DNA from: Variovorax paradoxus
Lineage (GTDB): Bacteria > Pseudomonadota > Gammaproteobacteria > Burkholderiales > Burkholderiaceae_C
NCBI RefSeq assembly: GCF_030815855.1
Contig: NZ_JAUSXG010000001.1
Location: 1,860,001-1,924,000 of the forward strand
DNA length: 64,000 nt
Direction: 5' to 3'
How positions within the stretch are numbered: the first letter of the stretch is position 1; each line of letters begins with the position of its first letter. The position numbers and the translations under genes are program-made. The notes under the pieces were generated by a model, which saw only the letters and a list, made by a program, of their open reading frames with translations, did not search any database and was not told the origin of the DNA. Positions 9,948 to 18,376 of this stretch are shown here, in pieces.

Positions 9948-10856
9948 ATGAGCAGTCTGTTCTCTCCGCCGGTTTCATGGGTGCGCGCCTGGGCGGGGGC
10001 CGTTCTGTTCGCGGCTTCGGCGCATGCGTTGGCAGCGCCGTCCGAACCTTCTTCCGCATCGGCCGAAGCGCTGCGCGCCGCGCATCAACGCATGAAAGGC
10101 AAGCTCGAGCGCAGCGGCTTCGGGCGGCCCGTCCAGCTCGATTCGCTCGAAACGCCGAGCGGACTGCAGGGCGACATCTATGCCGTGGTGGACCATTCGC
10201 TGCCGGAGATCAGCGCCGCGCTCAAGGAGTCGTCCCACTGGTGCGAACTGCTGAAGCTGCACGTCAACAATCGCCGCTGCCGCGCGGGCACGACGCCGCA
10301 AGGACAAGACATGCTGACGCTGTTCGTCGTGCGGCGCTACGACAAGCCGGTGGAGCAGGCGTTCGAGCTGCCCTTCGTCTATCGCGTGGCCAACGCGACG
10401 CCGGAGTACCTGTCGGTCGAAATGAACGCGGCCAGCGGTCCGCTGGGCACGAGCAACTACCGCGTCACGCTCGAAGCGGTGGCGCTCGACGAGCGAAGGA
10501 GCTTCCTGCATTTCGGCTACAGCTACGACCACAACATGATGGTTCGCATGGCGACCCAGGCCTACCTGGCCACCTTCGGCCGCAACAAGGTGGGTTTCAC
10601 CGTGGTGGGCAAGGAGGCCGACGGCCAGCCCGACTACATTCGCGGCACGCGCGGACTGGTGGAGCGCAATGCGATGCGCTACTTTCTCACGCTCGACACC
10701 TATCTCTCTTCGGACGCCGGCGCGCCGGCCGAGCGGCGCGAGCGCGCCTGGTTTGCCGCGGCCGAGCAATATCCGCGGCAGCTGCACGAGGTCGAACTGG
10801 AAACCTACCTCGCGATCAAGCGCGAGGACCGGCAACGCGACGGCATCGGCCGCTGA
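9948..10856 (+). CDS. Exported protein of unknown function
   Basis: 302 residues. The N-terminus is a clear Sec signal (MSSLF, then WAGAVLFAASAHALA with cleavage after ALA), so the product is periplasmic or outer-membrane associated. The mature part is mixed alpha/beta with WCELLKLHVNNRRC (two cysteines that could pair), a long segment of beta character, and RGLVERNAMRYFL near residue 235. I do not recognise a family with certainty; a lipid-binding START-like fold is possible. The start is fixed by the signal peptide; 61 bases separate it from the divergent cold-shock gene. Confidence 0.75.
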   Translation: MSSLFSPPVSWVRAWAGAVLFAASAHALAAPSEPSSASAEALRAAHQRMKGKLERSGFGRPVQLDSLETPSGLQGDIYAVVDHSLPEISAALKESSHWCELLKLHVNNRRCRAGTTPQGQDMLTLFVVRRYDKPVEQAFELPFVYRVANATPEYLSVEMNAASGPLGTSNYRVTLEAVALDERRSFLHFGYSYDHNMMVRMATQAYLATFGRNKVGFTVVGKEADGQPDYIRGTRGLVERNAMRYFLTLDTYLSSDAGAPAERRERAWFAAAEQYPRQLHEVELETYLAIKREDRQRDGIGR

Positions 10857-10947
10857 GCGGCCTCATCCCTCCGGTTCGCGGGCTTGTCACGTGCCGTGCT
10901 CGGCAGCGCTTCGAGCGGAGCGGGCACCGCTCTTGCTTGAAGGGCCC

Positions 10948-11928
10948 ATGACCACCCTTCGCTCCACGCGCCGCGGCGCTCTCCATTTCCTGGCCGCCGG
11001 CGCCGCCTCGCTCCTCGCGCTGCCGGCCTTCGCCCAGTGGCCCGACAAGCCGATCAGGATCATCGTGACCTTTCCGCCGGGCGGCTCGAGCGACATCCTG
11101 GCGCGCGTGATGGCCGAGCAGCTTGGCAAGAAGCTGGGCCAGCCGGTGGTGGTGGACAACAAGCCCGGCGCGGGCGGCACCATCGGCGGCGCGCTGGTGG
11201 CCGCGGCGCCGGCCGACGGCTACACCTTGATGCTCTCGAACACGACGCCGATCGCGCTCGGGCCCTTCACGCTGGAGAAGCAGCCCTACGACCCGGTGCA
11301 GGCCTTCACGCACGTGGCCTACCTGGGCTCGGCGCCCCTGGCGATCATGGCGAGCAAGCCCTCGGGCATCTCGAGCTATGCCGAGCTCGACACGCGGGCG
11401 CGCAAGGAAGGGCGGCTGGACTTCGGCTCGGGCGGTCCGGGCTCGATCGGCCATATCCACGGCGAGCTGATCCGCAGCATCACCGGCGCCAACCTGGTGC
11501 ACGTGCCGTACCGCGGCGGCGCGCCGATGACCACCGATCTGATCGCCAACGTGATCCCCGTCGGCATCGACGTCATCACCGCCTACGTGCCCTTCTTCAA
11601 GAGCGGTCAGCTGGTGCCGCTGGCAGTGACCGGCACCACGCGCTCGCCGCTGATGCCCGAGGTGCCGACCGTCGTGGAACTCGGCCAGCCCAAGCTCGTG
11701 CTCGAGAACTTCTTCGGGCTCAGCGGGCCGGCCAGGCTGCCTGCCGACATGGTCGCCAGGCTCAACGCCGCCTGCAACGAGGTGCTGGTGATGCCCGAGG
11801 TGCAGAAGAAGCTGATCGAACTCGGCATCGTCGGCAAGCCGGAAAGCACGGCCCGCTTCGAGGGCTTCGTGAAGGAGCAGGTGGGGGTGCTCAGGCCGAC
11901 CGTGAAAGGCGCGGGCATCAAGCTTTGA
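10948..11928 (+). CDS. Bug-family tripartite tricarboxylate transporter substrate-binding protein (orphan)
   Basis: 326-residue periplasmic receptor with a signal peptide (STRRGALHFLAAGAASLLALPAFA) and the Bug opening WPDKPIRIIVTFPPGGSSD. Later blocks VVDNKPGAGGTIGG, ADGYTLMLSN and HVPYRGGAPMTTDLIA are all in place. No tctA or tctB lies next to it, so it must use membrane subunits encoded elsewhere or act as a sensor, as is usual for orphan Bug proteins. Convergent with the CoA-transferase gene 27 bases downstream. Ligand unknown. Confidence 0.92.
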   Translation: MTTLRSTRRGALHFLAAGAASLLALPAFAQWPDKPIRIIVTFPPGGSSDILARVMAEQLGKKLGQPVVVDNKPGAGGTIGGALVAAAPADGYTLMLSNTTPIALGPFTLEKQPYDPVQAFTHVAYLGSAPLAIMASKPSGISSYAELDTRARKEGRLDFGSGGPGSIGHIHGELIRSITGANLVHVPYRGGAPMTTDLIANVIPVGIDVITAYVPFFKSGQLVPLAVTGTTRSPLMPEVPTVVELGQPKLVLENFFGLSGPARLPADMVARLNAACNEVLVMPEVQKKLIELGIVGKPESTARFEGFVKEQVGVLRPTVKGAGIKL

Positions 11929-11955
11929 GCCCGCGGGTTCAGCCGGCCCGCAGGC

Positions 11956-12834
11956 TCAATCGGCGAGCGTGAGCAGCGGCAGGTCGCGCTCGCTGGCGAT
12001 CGCCTCCAGTTCGGCGCGCGTGCGCGCGCGCAGCCAGGCCGCCAGCGCATCGCGGGTGGCGGGCGACATCATGTCGCGCGCTGCGAGGCCGGCCGCTTCG
12101 CACAGGCGCGTGGCGAAATGCGGCTCCAGCGCCGCGATCGCCACGCGGCCGTCGGCGCAGCGGTAGACGCGGTAGCCCGCATGGGCGCCGCCGACCGCGC
12201 CCGTGGGCTTCGTGAGGCCCCAGGTGCGCGGCAGCGCGAGCCAGTCGGCCGAGGCATTGAGCGCCACTTCGAGATAGATGCCGTTCGCCTTGGCCGCGGA
12301 CCGCGCGTGCAAGGTGGCCTGCAGCACCGCTTCGCTCGCGAGCAGGGCGCCGCCCATGTCGGCGTAGAGGGTGGGCGGCAGTTCGGTACCGGTGACGAGG
12401 CCGCTTGCCGCAACATAGGTCAGGTCGTGGCCCGGCTCCTCGGCACCGGCACCGGGTGCGCCGACGATCGCGACCTGCGACAGCGACGGATGGCGCGCCT
12501 GGAGCATCGCCCATTCGAGCTTGAGCTTGACGAGCGCAGACGGCCGGAAAGAGGTCAACAGCACGTCCGCCTGCGCCAGCTCGGCATGCAGCTGTTGCTG
12601 GCCGGCCTCGGTCTTGAGGTCGGCGCACCGGATGGAGACGCCTTCGTGCAGCGCGGCATAGGCTTCCTCGTTGTAGAGCGCCATCGGGTCGCCGCCCGGC
12701 GGTTCGAGCTTCACGCAGGTGGCGCCCATTTCGCGGCAGCGCAACAGGGCCGCGGGCCCCGGCAGGTTGAGCGCAAGGCTCAGCACTCGGACGCCGGCAA
12801 GCGGCTGAAAAGAGGAAGCGGTGGCAGTGGGCAT
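11956..12834 (-). CDS. CaiB/BaiF-type (family III) CoA transferase, short form
   Basis: 292 residues. The N-terminus LAGVRVLSLALNLPGPAALLRCREMGATCVK and the block PGGDPMALYN are those of family III CoA transferases, and PGHDLTYVAASG holds the Asp that forms the acyl-anhydride intermediate. Typical members have 360-400 residues; this one stops after the alpha-helical region ending LPLLTLAD and lacks the last small domain. No continuation in another frame was found in the 27 bases before the convergent gene. The start at 12834 is preferred; 12876 is an in-frame alternative. Acyl substrate unknown. Confidence 0.85.
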   Translation of the reverse strand: MPTATASSFQPLAGVRVLSLALNLPGPAALLRCREMGATCVKLEPPGGDPMALYNEEAYAALHEGVSIRCADLKTEAGQQQLHAELAQADVLLTSFRPSALVKLKLEWAMLQARHPSLSQVAIVGAPGAGAEEPGHDLTYVAASGLVTGTELPPTLYADMGGALLASEAVLQATLHARSAAKANGIYLEVALNASADWLALPRTWGLTKPTGAVGGAHAGYRVYRCADGRVAIAALEPHFATRLCEAAGLAARDMMSPATRDALAAWLRARTRAELEAIASERDLPLLTLAD

Positions 12835-12976
12835 GCGCGTGAGTCCCGGTGAAGGGGCGTTGTCTCGTGATGCCATTCTTACCGACTCAGCTTACGCCGC
12901 AAGGGCTCGCCGCGTAGCATGCGAAGACGCAGTGGCTGCAATTCTGCGGCCGGCGCCACCATCAAGGAGACGACGC

Positions 12977-13879
12977 ATGTTCGAACCTTCTCTCATGAGC
13001 GGCCAGCGCATTCTGGTGACCGGCGGCGGCACCGGCCTGGGCCGCGCCATGGCCGAGCGTTTTCTAGGGTTGGGCGCCGATATCGCCATCTGCGGCCGGC
13101 GCCAATCGGTCTGCGAAGACACGGCGGCCGAGTGGCGGCAGCAGTTCCCCGGGCGCCGCATCGATGCCTTCGGCGTCGACATCCGCAATGCGCAGAACGT
13201 CGACGACATGGTCGAGAGCCTGTTCCAGAGCGGCGGCCTCACGGGGCTCGTGAACAACGCCGCGGGCAACTTCGTGGCGCCGACCGAGAGCCTGTCGCCC
13301 CGCGCCTTCGATGCCATTGCGAACATCGTCTTTCACGGCAGCTTCTACGTGACCCAGGCCATCGGCAAGCGCTGGGTGGCGCAGGCCAAGGCTGGTGAAT
13401 GGAAGCAGGGCGATGCGTTCCGCAGCGTGATGAGCATCATCGTGACCTGGGTCGACAACGGCAGCCCCTACGTCGTGCCTTCGGCCATGAGCAAGGCCGG
13501 CATCGAGGTCATGACCAAGTCGCTGGCCGTGGAGTGGGCGCGCCACGGCATTCGCCTGAACGCCGTCGGCCCGGGCGAGATTCCGACCGAAGGAATGAGC
13601 AAGCGCCTGAACCCCGGCGAAGAGCCCGGCGCGCGCAGCAAGAAGACCAACCCGATGGCGCGCACCGGCCGCATGAGCGAGCTGCAGAACCTGGCGGCCT
13701 TTCTCATGGCGCCGGGCCAATGCGACTGGCTCACCGGGCAGAGCATCATGATGGACGGCGGCAACGCGCTCGCCACGGGCGGCAACTTCTACGAACTGCG
13801 CCAGTGGAGCGACGACGACTGGCAGGCCGCGCGCGAACGCATCGAGGCGCAGAACCAGAAGGACAAGGCGCAGCGCTGA
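12977..13879 (+). CDS. SDR oxidoreductase of the 2,4-dienoyl-CoA reductase (DECR/PECR) type
   Basis: 300 residues with TGGGTGLGRAMAERF at the dinucleotide site and NNAAGNF. The usual YxxxK is replaced by PSAMSKAG, so Tyr is Ser; this is the hallmark of mitochondrial/peroxisomal-type dienoyl-CoA reductases, where other residues take over. The C-terminus WLTGQSIMMDGGNALATGGNFYELR also matches DECR. AAGGAGA (12964-12970) supports the start. Expected reaction: NADPH reduction of 2,4-dienoyl-CoA during beta-oxidation of unsaturated fatty acids. Its neighbours (CoA transferase, crotonase a few genes away) fit acyl-CoA work. Confidence 0.88.
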   Translation: MFEPSLMSGQRILVTGGGTGLGRAMAERFLGLGADIAICGRRQSVCEDTAAEWRQQFPGRRIDAFGVDIRNAQNVDDMVESLFQSGGLTGLVNNAAGNFVAPTESLSPRAFDAIANIVFHGSFYVTQAIGKRWVAQAKAGEWKQGDAFRSVMSIIVTWVDNGSPYVVPSAMSKAGIEVMTKSLAVEWARHGIRLNAVGPGEIPTEGMSKRLNPGEEPGARSKKTNPMARTGRMSELQNLAAFLMAPGQCDWLTGQSIMMDGGNALATGGNFYELRQWSDDDWQAARERIEAQNQKDKAQR

Positions 13880-13935
13880 CCGGTGCCTTCAGCCGCCGCG
13901 CTATCGTTGCGTGTCATCAACCAGAGAAAAAGAAG

Positions 13936-14544
13936 ATGCAACTCGTAGGCATGCTCGATTCGCCCTATGTACGCCGCGCGGCCATTTCGCTGCGCCTGCT
14001 GGGGCTGCCGTTCGAACACCGGTCGATCTCGGTTTTCAGCACTTTCGAACAGTTCCGGGAGATCAATCCCGTGGTCAAGGCGCCCACTCTGGTGTGCGAC
14101 GACGGCACGCTGCTGATGGACTCCACCCTGATCATCGACCACGCGGAAACCCTGGCGGGCCGCAGCCTCATGCCGTCCGGCCGCCCCGAGCGGCAGCAGG
14201 CGCTGCGGGTGCTGGGGCTTGCGCTCGCCGCCTGCGAGAAGACGGTGCAGATCGTCTATGAGCGCAACTTGCGTCCGCCTGAAAAGCAGCACGCGCCGTG
14301 GATCGACAGGGTGCGGGGCCAGCTGGCCGCCGCCTATGCCGGGCTCGAGGCCGAGACACGGAAAGTGCCCGCGGTGGCGGGCGAAGCCACGCTGGGGCAG
14401 TCCGGGCTGACGAGCGCCGTGGCGTGGAGCTTCACGCAGCTGATGCTTCCCGACCTCGTCGCGCCGGCCGACTACCCGTGCCTTGCAGCCTTCGCCGCCG
14501 AGGCGGAAAGGCTGCCGGCGTTCAAGGCGCTTCCGCAGGTCTGA
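13936..14544 (+). CDS. Glutathione S-transferase family protein
   Basis: 202 residues. N-terminal thioredoxin-like domain (MQLVGMLDSPYVRRAAISLRLLGL) with an SPYVRR motif in the active-site loop, then NPVVKAPTLVCDDG with the cis-Pro and a DSTLIID block that binds the gamma-Glu of glutathione. The C-terminal half is all-helical. It starts 56 bases after the DECR-like gene and may be co-transcribed with it. Role probably detoxification or thiol chemistry; substrate unknown. Confidence 0.87.
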   Translation: MQLVGMLDSPYVRRAAISLRLLGLPFEHRSISVFSTFEQFREINPVVKAPTLVCDDGTLLMDSTLIIDHAETLAGRSLMPSGRPERQQALRVLGLALAACEKTVQIVYERNLRPPEKQHAPWIDRVRGQLAAAYAGLEAETRKVPAVAGEATLGQSGLTSAVAWSFTQLMLPDLVAPADYPCLAAFAAEAERLPAFKALPQV

Positions 14545-14547
14545 GAG

Positions 14548-14937
14548 TCAGGCCTCGATATCGGCGCCACGCTCGGCCAGCAGGCTGCGCAGCAGCGAGC
14601 GATGGCAGCGCGATTCTTCCTCGCAATAGCAGCCCACGGAAAACGCCGCGGTGTGCGACAGGGCTGCGAGCAAGTCGAGGCTGCGGCTCGCATCGGCCTC
14701 GGCCATCTCGGCCTTGTACTTGCGCACGAAGGCGTTCCACTGCGCGGGCGTTTCGGCTTCCTGGCCCAGCTTCATGGTCTCGGCCGAAGGGGCGAGATTC
14801 GGGTACCACACGTCGTACCAGTCCTGCGCGGCGAACTCGGTCTTCGGCACGCCGCGCGGCGGGCGGCGCACGGTGCCGATGCGCAGGCCCTCGCCGCTGG
14901 CGCGCGGTGTGCCGAGGCGAACGATGCGAATGCTCAT
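14548..14937 (-). CDS. DUF488 (YeaO-like) family protein
   Basis: 129 residues. The N-terminal IRIVRLGTPRASGEGLRIGTVRRPPRG, the WYPNLAPS and the C-terminal block VGCYCEEESRCHRSLL are the conserved DUF488 features; the Cys and His residues at the end are invariant in many members. Biochemical role unknown. The ATG at 14937 is chosen because the longer open frame upstream overlaps the end of the phoX-like gene antisense to nothing conserved. It ends 3 bases after the convergent GST stop. Confidence 0.85.
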   Translation of the reverse strand: MSIRIVRLGTPRASGEGLRIGTVRRPPRGVPKTEFAAQDWYDVWYPNLAPSAETMKLGQEAETPAQWNAFVRKYKAEMAEADASRSLDLLAALSHTAAFSVGCYCEEESRCHRSLLRSLLAERGADIEA

Positions 14938-14969
14938 GCAGGGGCTCCTTCGATTGTCTTTGACGGGCT

Positions 14970-16823
14970 TCAGGTGCCGACGATACCGCCGTCGCGCCGC
15001 CGTATCGCCAGCGTGGCCGAGCGCGGGCGGGCGCTGCCCGGCACCGTGCCGTCGGGCCAGGCGCTCGTCGGTGCGCCGTTGCCGTCGTCGCGCGACTCGC
15101 CCGGATGTTGGATGTTGACGAACAGCGTGCGCCGGTCGGGCGTCACGACGCAGCCCGTGACTTCGCTGCCGCTCGGCGCCGTCAGGAAGCGCTTGATGCG
15201 GCCCATCGCCGGGTCGGCGCACAGCATCTGGTTGTTGCCCAGCGAGGCATAGGGCGGCGTGCCGATCAGCTGACCGCTCATGTCGGTCTGGATCCAGAGC
15301 AGGCCGCCGCCGTCGAAGTGCAGCCCGTCGGGCCTGCCGAAGATGTCGGCATCGCCAGACGGATAGCGTGCGCCGCTGTTCGCTTGAGAGGCATCGCCGG
15401 CGAGCGCGAAATGGTCCCAGGCAAAGCCCGTGCTGCCCGCGTCGCCGCCGTCCTCGCGCCACCGCAGGATGCCGCCGAACAGGTTGTCGGCCCGCGGGTT
15501 GGCGGCGTCCGGTGCGGGCTTGCCCGGATCGCCGCGCTGGCTGTTGTTGGTGAGCGTGACATACACCTCGCCGGTTTGCGGGTGCACGGCAATCCACTCG
15601 GGGCGGTCCATTCGGGTGCCGCCCACCACGTCGCCCGCGAGCCGTGCGTGGATCAGCACCTCCGCCTGGTCGGCGAAGCCGCTGGCCGCATCGAGGCCGC
15701 TGCGCCCGTGGACGAGTTCAAGCCATCGGCCACGTCCGTCGGCATCGAAGCGGGCGACGTAGAGCCTGCCTTCGTCGAGCAGCCGGCTGTTGGCCGCACC
15801 GCCGCCGGCCGCCGAAACCTTTCCGTGGCTGACGAACTTGTAGATGTATTCGAACCGTGCGTCGTCGCCCATGTAGACCACGACGCGTCCGTCCTTGGCG
15901 AGCGTGCAGGTCGCACTCTCCTGGCGCTTGCGGCCGAGCGCCGTGCGCTTGACGGGCTTGGCCGTGGGGTCGAAGGGATCGATTTCCACCACCCAGCCGA
16001 AGCGATGGGCTTCGTTCGGATGCCGGCTCAGGTCGAAGCGTTCTTCGAAGCGCCAGTACTCCACCCATTGCGATCCCGGCACCGCACCGTATCGCCGCTG
16101 CGCGGGCGTCATGTCTTTGGCGGCCTCCTTCGGGCCGCCGAAGTAGCCATGAAAGTTTTCTTCGCAGGTCAGGTAGGTGCCCCATGGCGTCACGCCCATC
16201 GCGCAGTTGGCAAAGGTGCCGAACACCTCGTCGCCGGACGGGTTGCCCGCGGTGCGCATCAGCGGCGTACCCGCGGCAGGGCCCGCAATGCGCATGGGCG
16301 TGTTGCCGTGCACGCGCCGGGCATAGGGCGAGGGGCGCACTTGGCGCCAGCCGTCGCGGCTGCGCTCGATCTCGATGACCGAAACGCCCATCGCATGCAG
16401 CGACTTGCGCACCTTCTCGGCGGTCCATTCCGCGATGCCGTCGGCATGGAGCAACTGCTCGTCGGTGTACTCGTGGTTCACCACGAGCAGGGCGCGATCT
16501 TCCGCCGGCAGCGGAAAGAAGTGCATGCCGTCGTGGTGCATGCCGGCCTGCAATGCCTGGTCGGCTGCGCTGTGGGAGCCATCGGGCGCGTAAGCCGACA
16601 TCGGGCGGCCCTCGATGCCGGTGGGCGTCCCCCACGGATAGAGCAGCTGCCACTCGTATTCCGGCGGCACCACCACGGCGTCTCGCAGCGAAGCCGGCAC
16701 GGCGGTGAAGCCGAGTACGGCCGGGCCGTCCTGGCTGGAGGGCGCGCTGGCGCCACTTCGGTGCAGCAGCGCCACCACGGCGGCGGCGCCCGATTGCAGA
16801 AAGATCCGGCGATCCAGGGGCAT
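14970..16823 (-). CDS. phoX: PhoX-family alkaline phosphatase (DUF839)
   Basis: 617 residues. The N-terminus LDRRIFLQSGAAAVVALL is a Tat-type signal, consistent with export of a folded metalloenzyme. Conserved PhoX blocks: HHDGMHFFPL, VVNHEYTDEQLL, NCAMGVTPWGTYLTCEENFHGYF (metal-binding Glu) and the Ca/Fe-site loops DRPEWIAVHPQTGEVYVTLTNN and TLFVNIQHPGE. It hydrolyses phosphate monoesters in the periplasm, normally under phosphate limitation; no Pho box was identified here. It starts 94 bases from the divergent crotonase gene. It could also be a DUF839 relative with another substrate. Confidence 0.9.
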   Translation of the reverse strand: MPLDRRIFLQSGAAAVVALLHRSGASAPSSQDGPAVLGFTAVPASLRDAVVVPPEYEWQLLYPWGTPTGIEGRPMSAYAPDGSHSAADQALQAGMHHDGMHFFPLPAEDRALLVVNHEYTDEQLLHADGIAEWTAEKVRKSLHAMGVSVIEIERSRDGWRQVRPSPYARRVHGNTPMRIAGPAAGTPLMRTAGNPSGDEVFGTFANCAMGVTPWGTYLTCEENFHGYFGGPKEAAKDMTPAQRRYGAVPGSQWVEYWRFEERFDLSRHPNEAHRFGWVVEIDPFDPTAKPVKRTALGRKRQESATCTLAKDGRVVVYMGDDARFEYIYKFVSHGKVSAAGGGAANSRLLDEGRLYVARFDADGRGRWLELVHGRSGLDAASGFADQAEVLIHARLAGDVVGGTRMDRPEWIAVHPQTGEVYVTLTNNSQRGDPGKPAPDAANPRADNLFGGILRWREDGGDAGSTGFAWDHFALAGDASQANSGARYPSGDADIFGRPDGLHFDGGGLLWIQTDMSGQLIGTPPYASLGNNQMLCADPAMGRIKRFLTAPSGSEVTGCVVTPDRRTLFVNIQHPGESRDDGNGAPTSAWPDGTVPGSARPRSATLAIRRRDGGIVGT

Positions 16824-16917
16824 GAGTCGAAAGAGCTGTTGGGTAGGCGACAGGCGCCATCATCGCCGAGCGCCGCACCGGGTGATACTGGCGCGAACAA
16901 AACCCAAGGAGACACGA

Positions 16918-17745
16918 ATGGCCGATCGGATCGAATGGACCCGCCACCCCGACGGCGTGGTCGAACTGCAGCTTGCACGCGCCGACAAGATGAACGCGCT
17001 CGATCCCGCGATGTTCGACGCGCTGATCGAAGCGGGCGAGGCCTTGCGCGGCGACGCCGCCGTACGCGCCGTGGTGATCTCGGGCCAGGGCAAGGCGTTT
17101 TGCGCCGGCCTCGACATGGCCTCCTTCGAACGCATGGGGCAGGGCGCCGCGAGCGCCGTGCTGGGCGCGGCGGCCGGCGGTACCGATCTCTCCGTCCGGA
17201 CCCACGGCATTTCGAACGCCGCCCAGTACGTCGCGATGGTCTGGCGCGAGGTGCCGGTGCCGGTCATCGCGGCCGTGCACGGCGTGGCTTTCGGCGGCGG
17301 CCTGCAGGTGGCGCTGGGTGCCGATATCCGCATCGTGGCGCCCGACACCCGGATGTCGGTCATGGAGATCAAGTGGGGCCTGGTGCCCGACATGGGCGGC
17401 ATGGTGCTGATGCGCGAGCTCGCCCGCAGCGACGTGGTGCGCGAGCTCACCTTCACGGGGCGCATCTTCACTGGCGAGGAAGCGCTGCAACTCGGCTTTG
17501 CCACAAGGCTGGCGGCCGACCCGCTGGCCGAGGCCCTGCAGATGGCGCGCGACATCGCGGGCAAGAGTCCCGACGCCATCCGCGCGGGAAAGCGGCTGCT
17601 CAATGCCTCGCTCTCGAGCAGCGCGGCCGATTTGCTGGTTGCCGAATCGGTCGAGCAGCAGGCGTTGATCGGGGGAGCGCACCAGCTCGAAGCCGTGCAG
17701 GCCAACATCGGGCGGCGCCCACCGCGTTTCAGCACCCCAGCTTGA
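16918..17745 (+). CDS. Crotonase / enoyl-CoA hydratase-isomerase family protein
   Basis: 275 residues with the crotonase oxyanion-hole segments GKAFCAGLDMASF and GVAFGGGLQVALGADIRI, then MEIKWGLVPDMGG. The position of the first catalytic glutamate of rat enoyl-CoA hydratase (GGxCELA) is Gln here (GGLQVA), while the second (MEIKWG) is kept. This argues against a plain hydratase and for an isomerase, hydrolase or other crotonase reaction. AAGGAG lies just upstream of the start. Monocistronic, divergent from phoX. Confidence 0.9.
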   Translation: MADRIEWTRHPDGVVELQLARADKMNALDPAMFDALIEAGEALRGDAAVRAVVISGQGKAFCAGLDMASFERMGQGAASAVLGAAAGGTDLSVRTHGISNAAQYVAMVWREVPVPVIAAVHGVAFGGGLQVALGADIRIVAPDTRMSVMEIKWGLVPDMGGMVLMRELARSDVVRELTFTGRIFTGEEALQLGFATRLAADPLAEALQMARDIAGKSPDAIRAGKRLLNASLSSSAADLLVAESVEQQALIGGAHQLEAVQANIGRRPPRFSTPA

Positions 17746-17902
17746 AGCAGGCCGGCAGGCCCGCAGGCCTTCAAGGCCGAAGTGCGACATCCTGGCGGTT
17801 TCTTCCGCCAAATGCCGCCATTCGCAGCGTGGTCTCACCTGCATGTAAGACTTTGGTTTCTCTGGGTCGGGCGGGTCGTCTCAACCACAAAGGCGCCCTT
17901 TG

Positions 17903-17918
17903 TGTGACGTAGGTCACG
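17903..17918. promoter_or_regulatory. CRP-like palindrome TGTGA-N6-TCACG
   Basis: Bases 17903-17918 match the CRP/Vfr consensus TGTGA-N6-TCACA at nine of ten positions and contain the perfect arms GTGAC/GTCAC. The site lies about 90 bases upstream of the small ORF at 18007, with AT-rich sequence between them (TTAACAATTAAT at about 17968). Regulatory role inferred from the match only. Confidence 0.4.
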
Positions 17919-18006
17919 TCTCGGTCGGGAATAGGGTGACGGAAGGGTGGCTGTTTCAGTCACATTCCTTAACAATTAATCCTTTTGACTGCGATCGCGA
18001 TCCTGC

Positions 18007-18318
18007 ATGTCGACGACGTTTTTCTGCAACCTGAGCCTGCCCATCCTGGTGGGCGAGGATCGCTACAAGTACATACCGGTCGTCGGCGTTTTCCGAACCA
18101 TGCCGGTCGAGCAGATCGACGAGTGGGTGATGCACCCCGACGGCAAGCCGCGCAGCGACCGCGAACTGGCGGCGGAGGTTCTTGTCGAGATCCGCAGGCC
18201 CCCCGAAGCCGGTGGGGGCGCTGCTGTGCAGGCCCTTGACGTCGCGGACGTCCTGCAGCTGGACCGCGCGGCCGCCATCGTCGTGTCCACCTACCTCGCG
18301 GCATTGCCTCGCGTCTGA
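18007..18318 (+). CDS. Small hypothetical protein
   Basis: 103 residues, no family recognised. A hydrophobic/aromatic first third (FFCNLSLPILVGEDRYKYIPVVGVFRTM), an acidic/basic middle and a helical Ala-rich end (AAAIVVSTYLAAL). It is isolated between the crotonase and the PLP-enzyme gene, behind a 261-base intergenic region that carries a CRP-like palindrome, which supports its being expressed. No strong Shine-Dalgarno is seen before the ATG, so the start is uncertain. It could be a phage-derived orphan; this is a guess. Confidence 0.5.
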   Translation: MSTTFFCNLSLPILVGEDRYKYIPVVGVFRTMPVEQIDEWVMHPDGKPRSDRELAAEVLVEIRRPPEAGGGAAVQALDVADVLQLDRAAAIVVSTYLAALPRV

Positions 18319-18376
18319 GCTGCGCGCCACGTCATCGCTTCTGCTTAATCGCGGCCCAGGCGGGCCCAAGCTGCTT

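Noticed and set aside
12977..13879. Inactive SDR because the catalytic Tyr is missing
   Set aside because: The replacement of YxxxK by SAMSK is normal in the dienoyl-CoA reductase group, so the enzyme is expected to be active.
15105..17912. A 935-codon plus-strand frame through phoX and the crotonase
   Set aside because: It runs antisense to phoX and out of frame over the crotonase, both of which have convincing motifs; it shows no recognisable domain.
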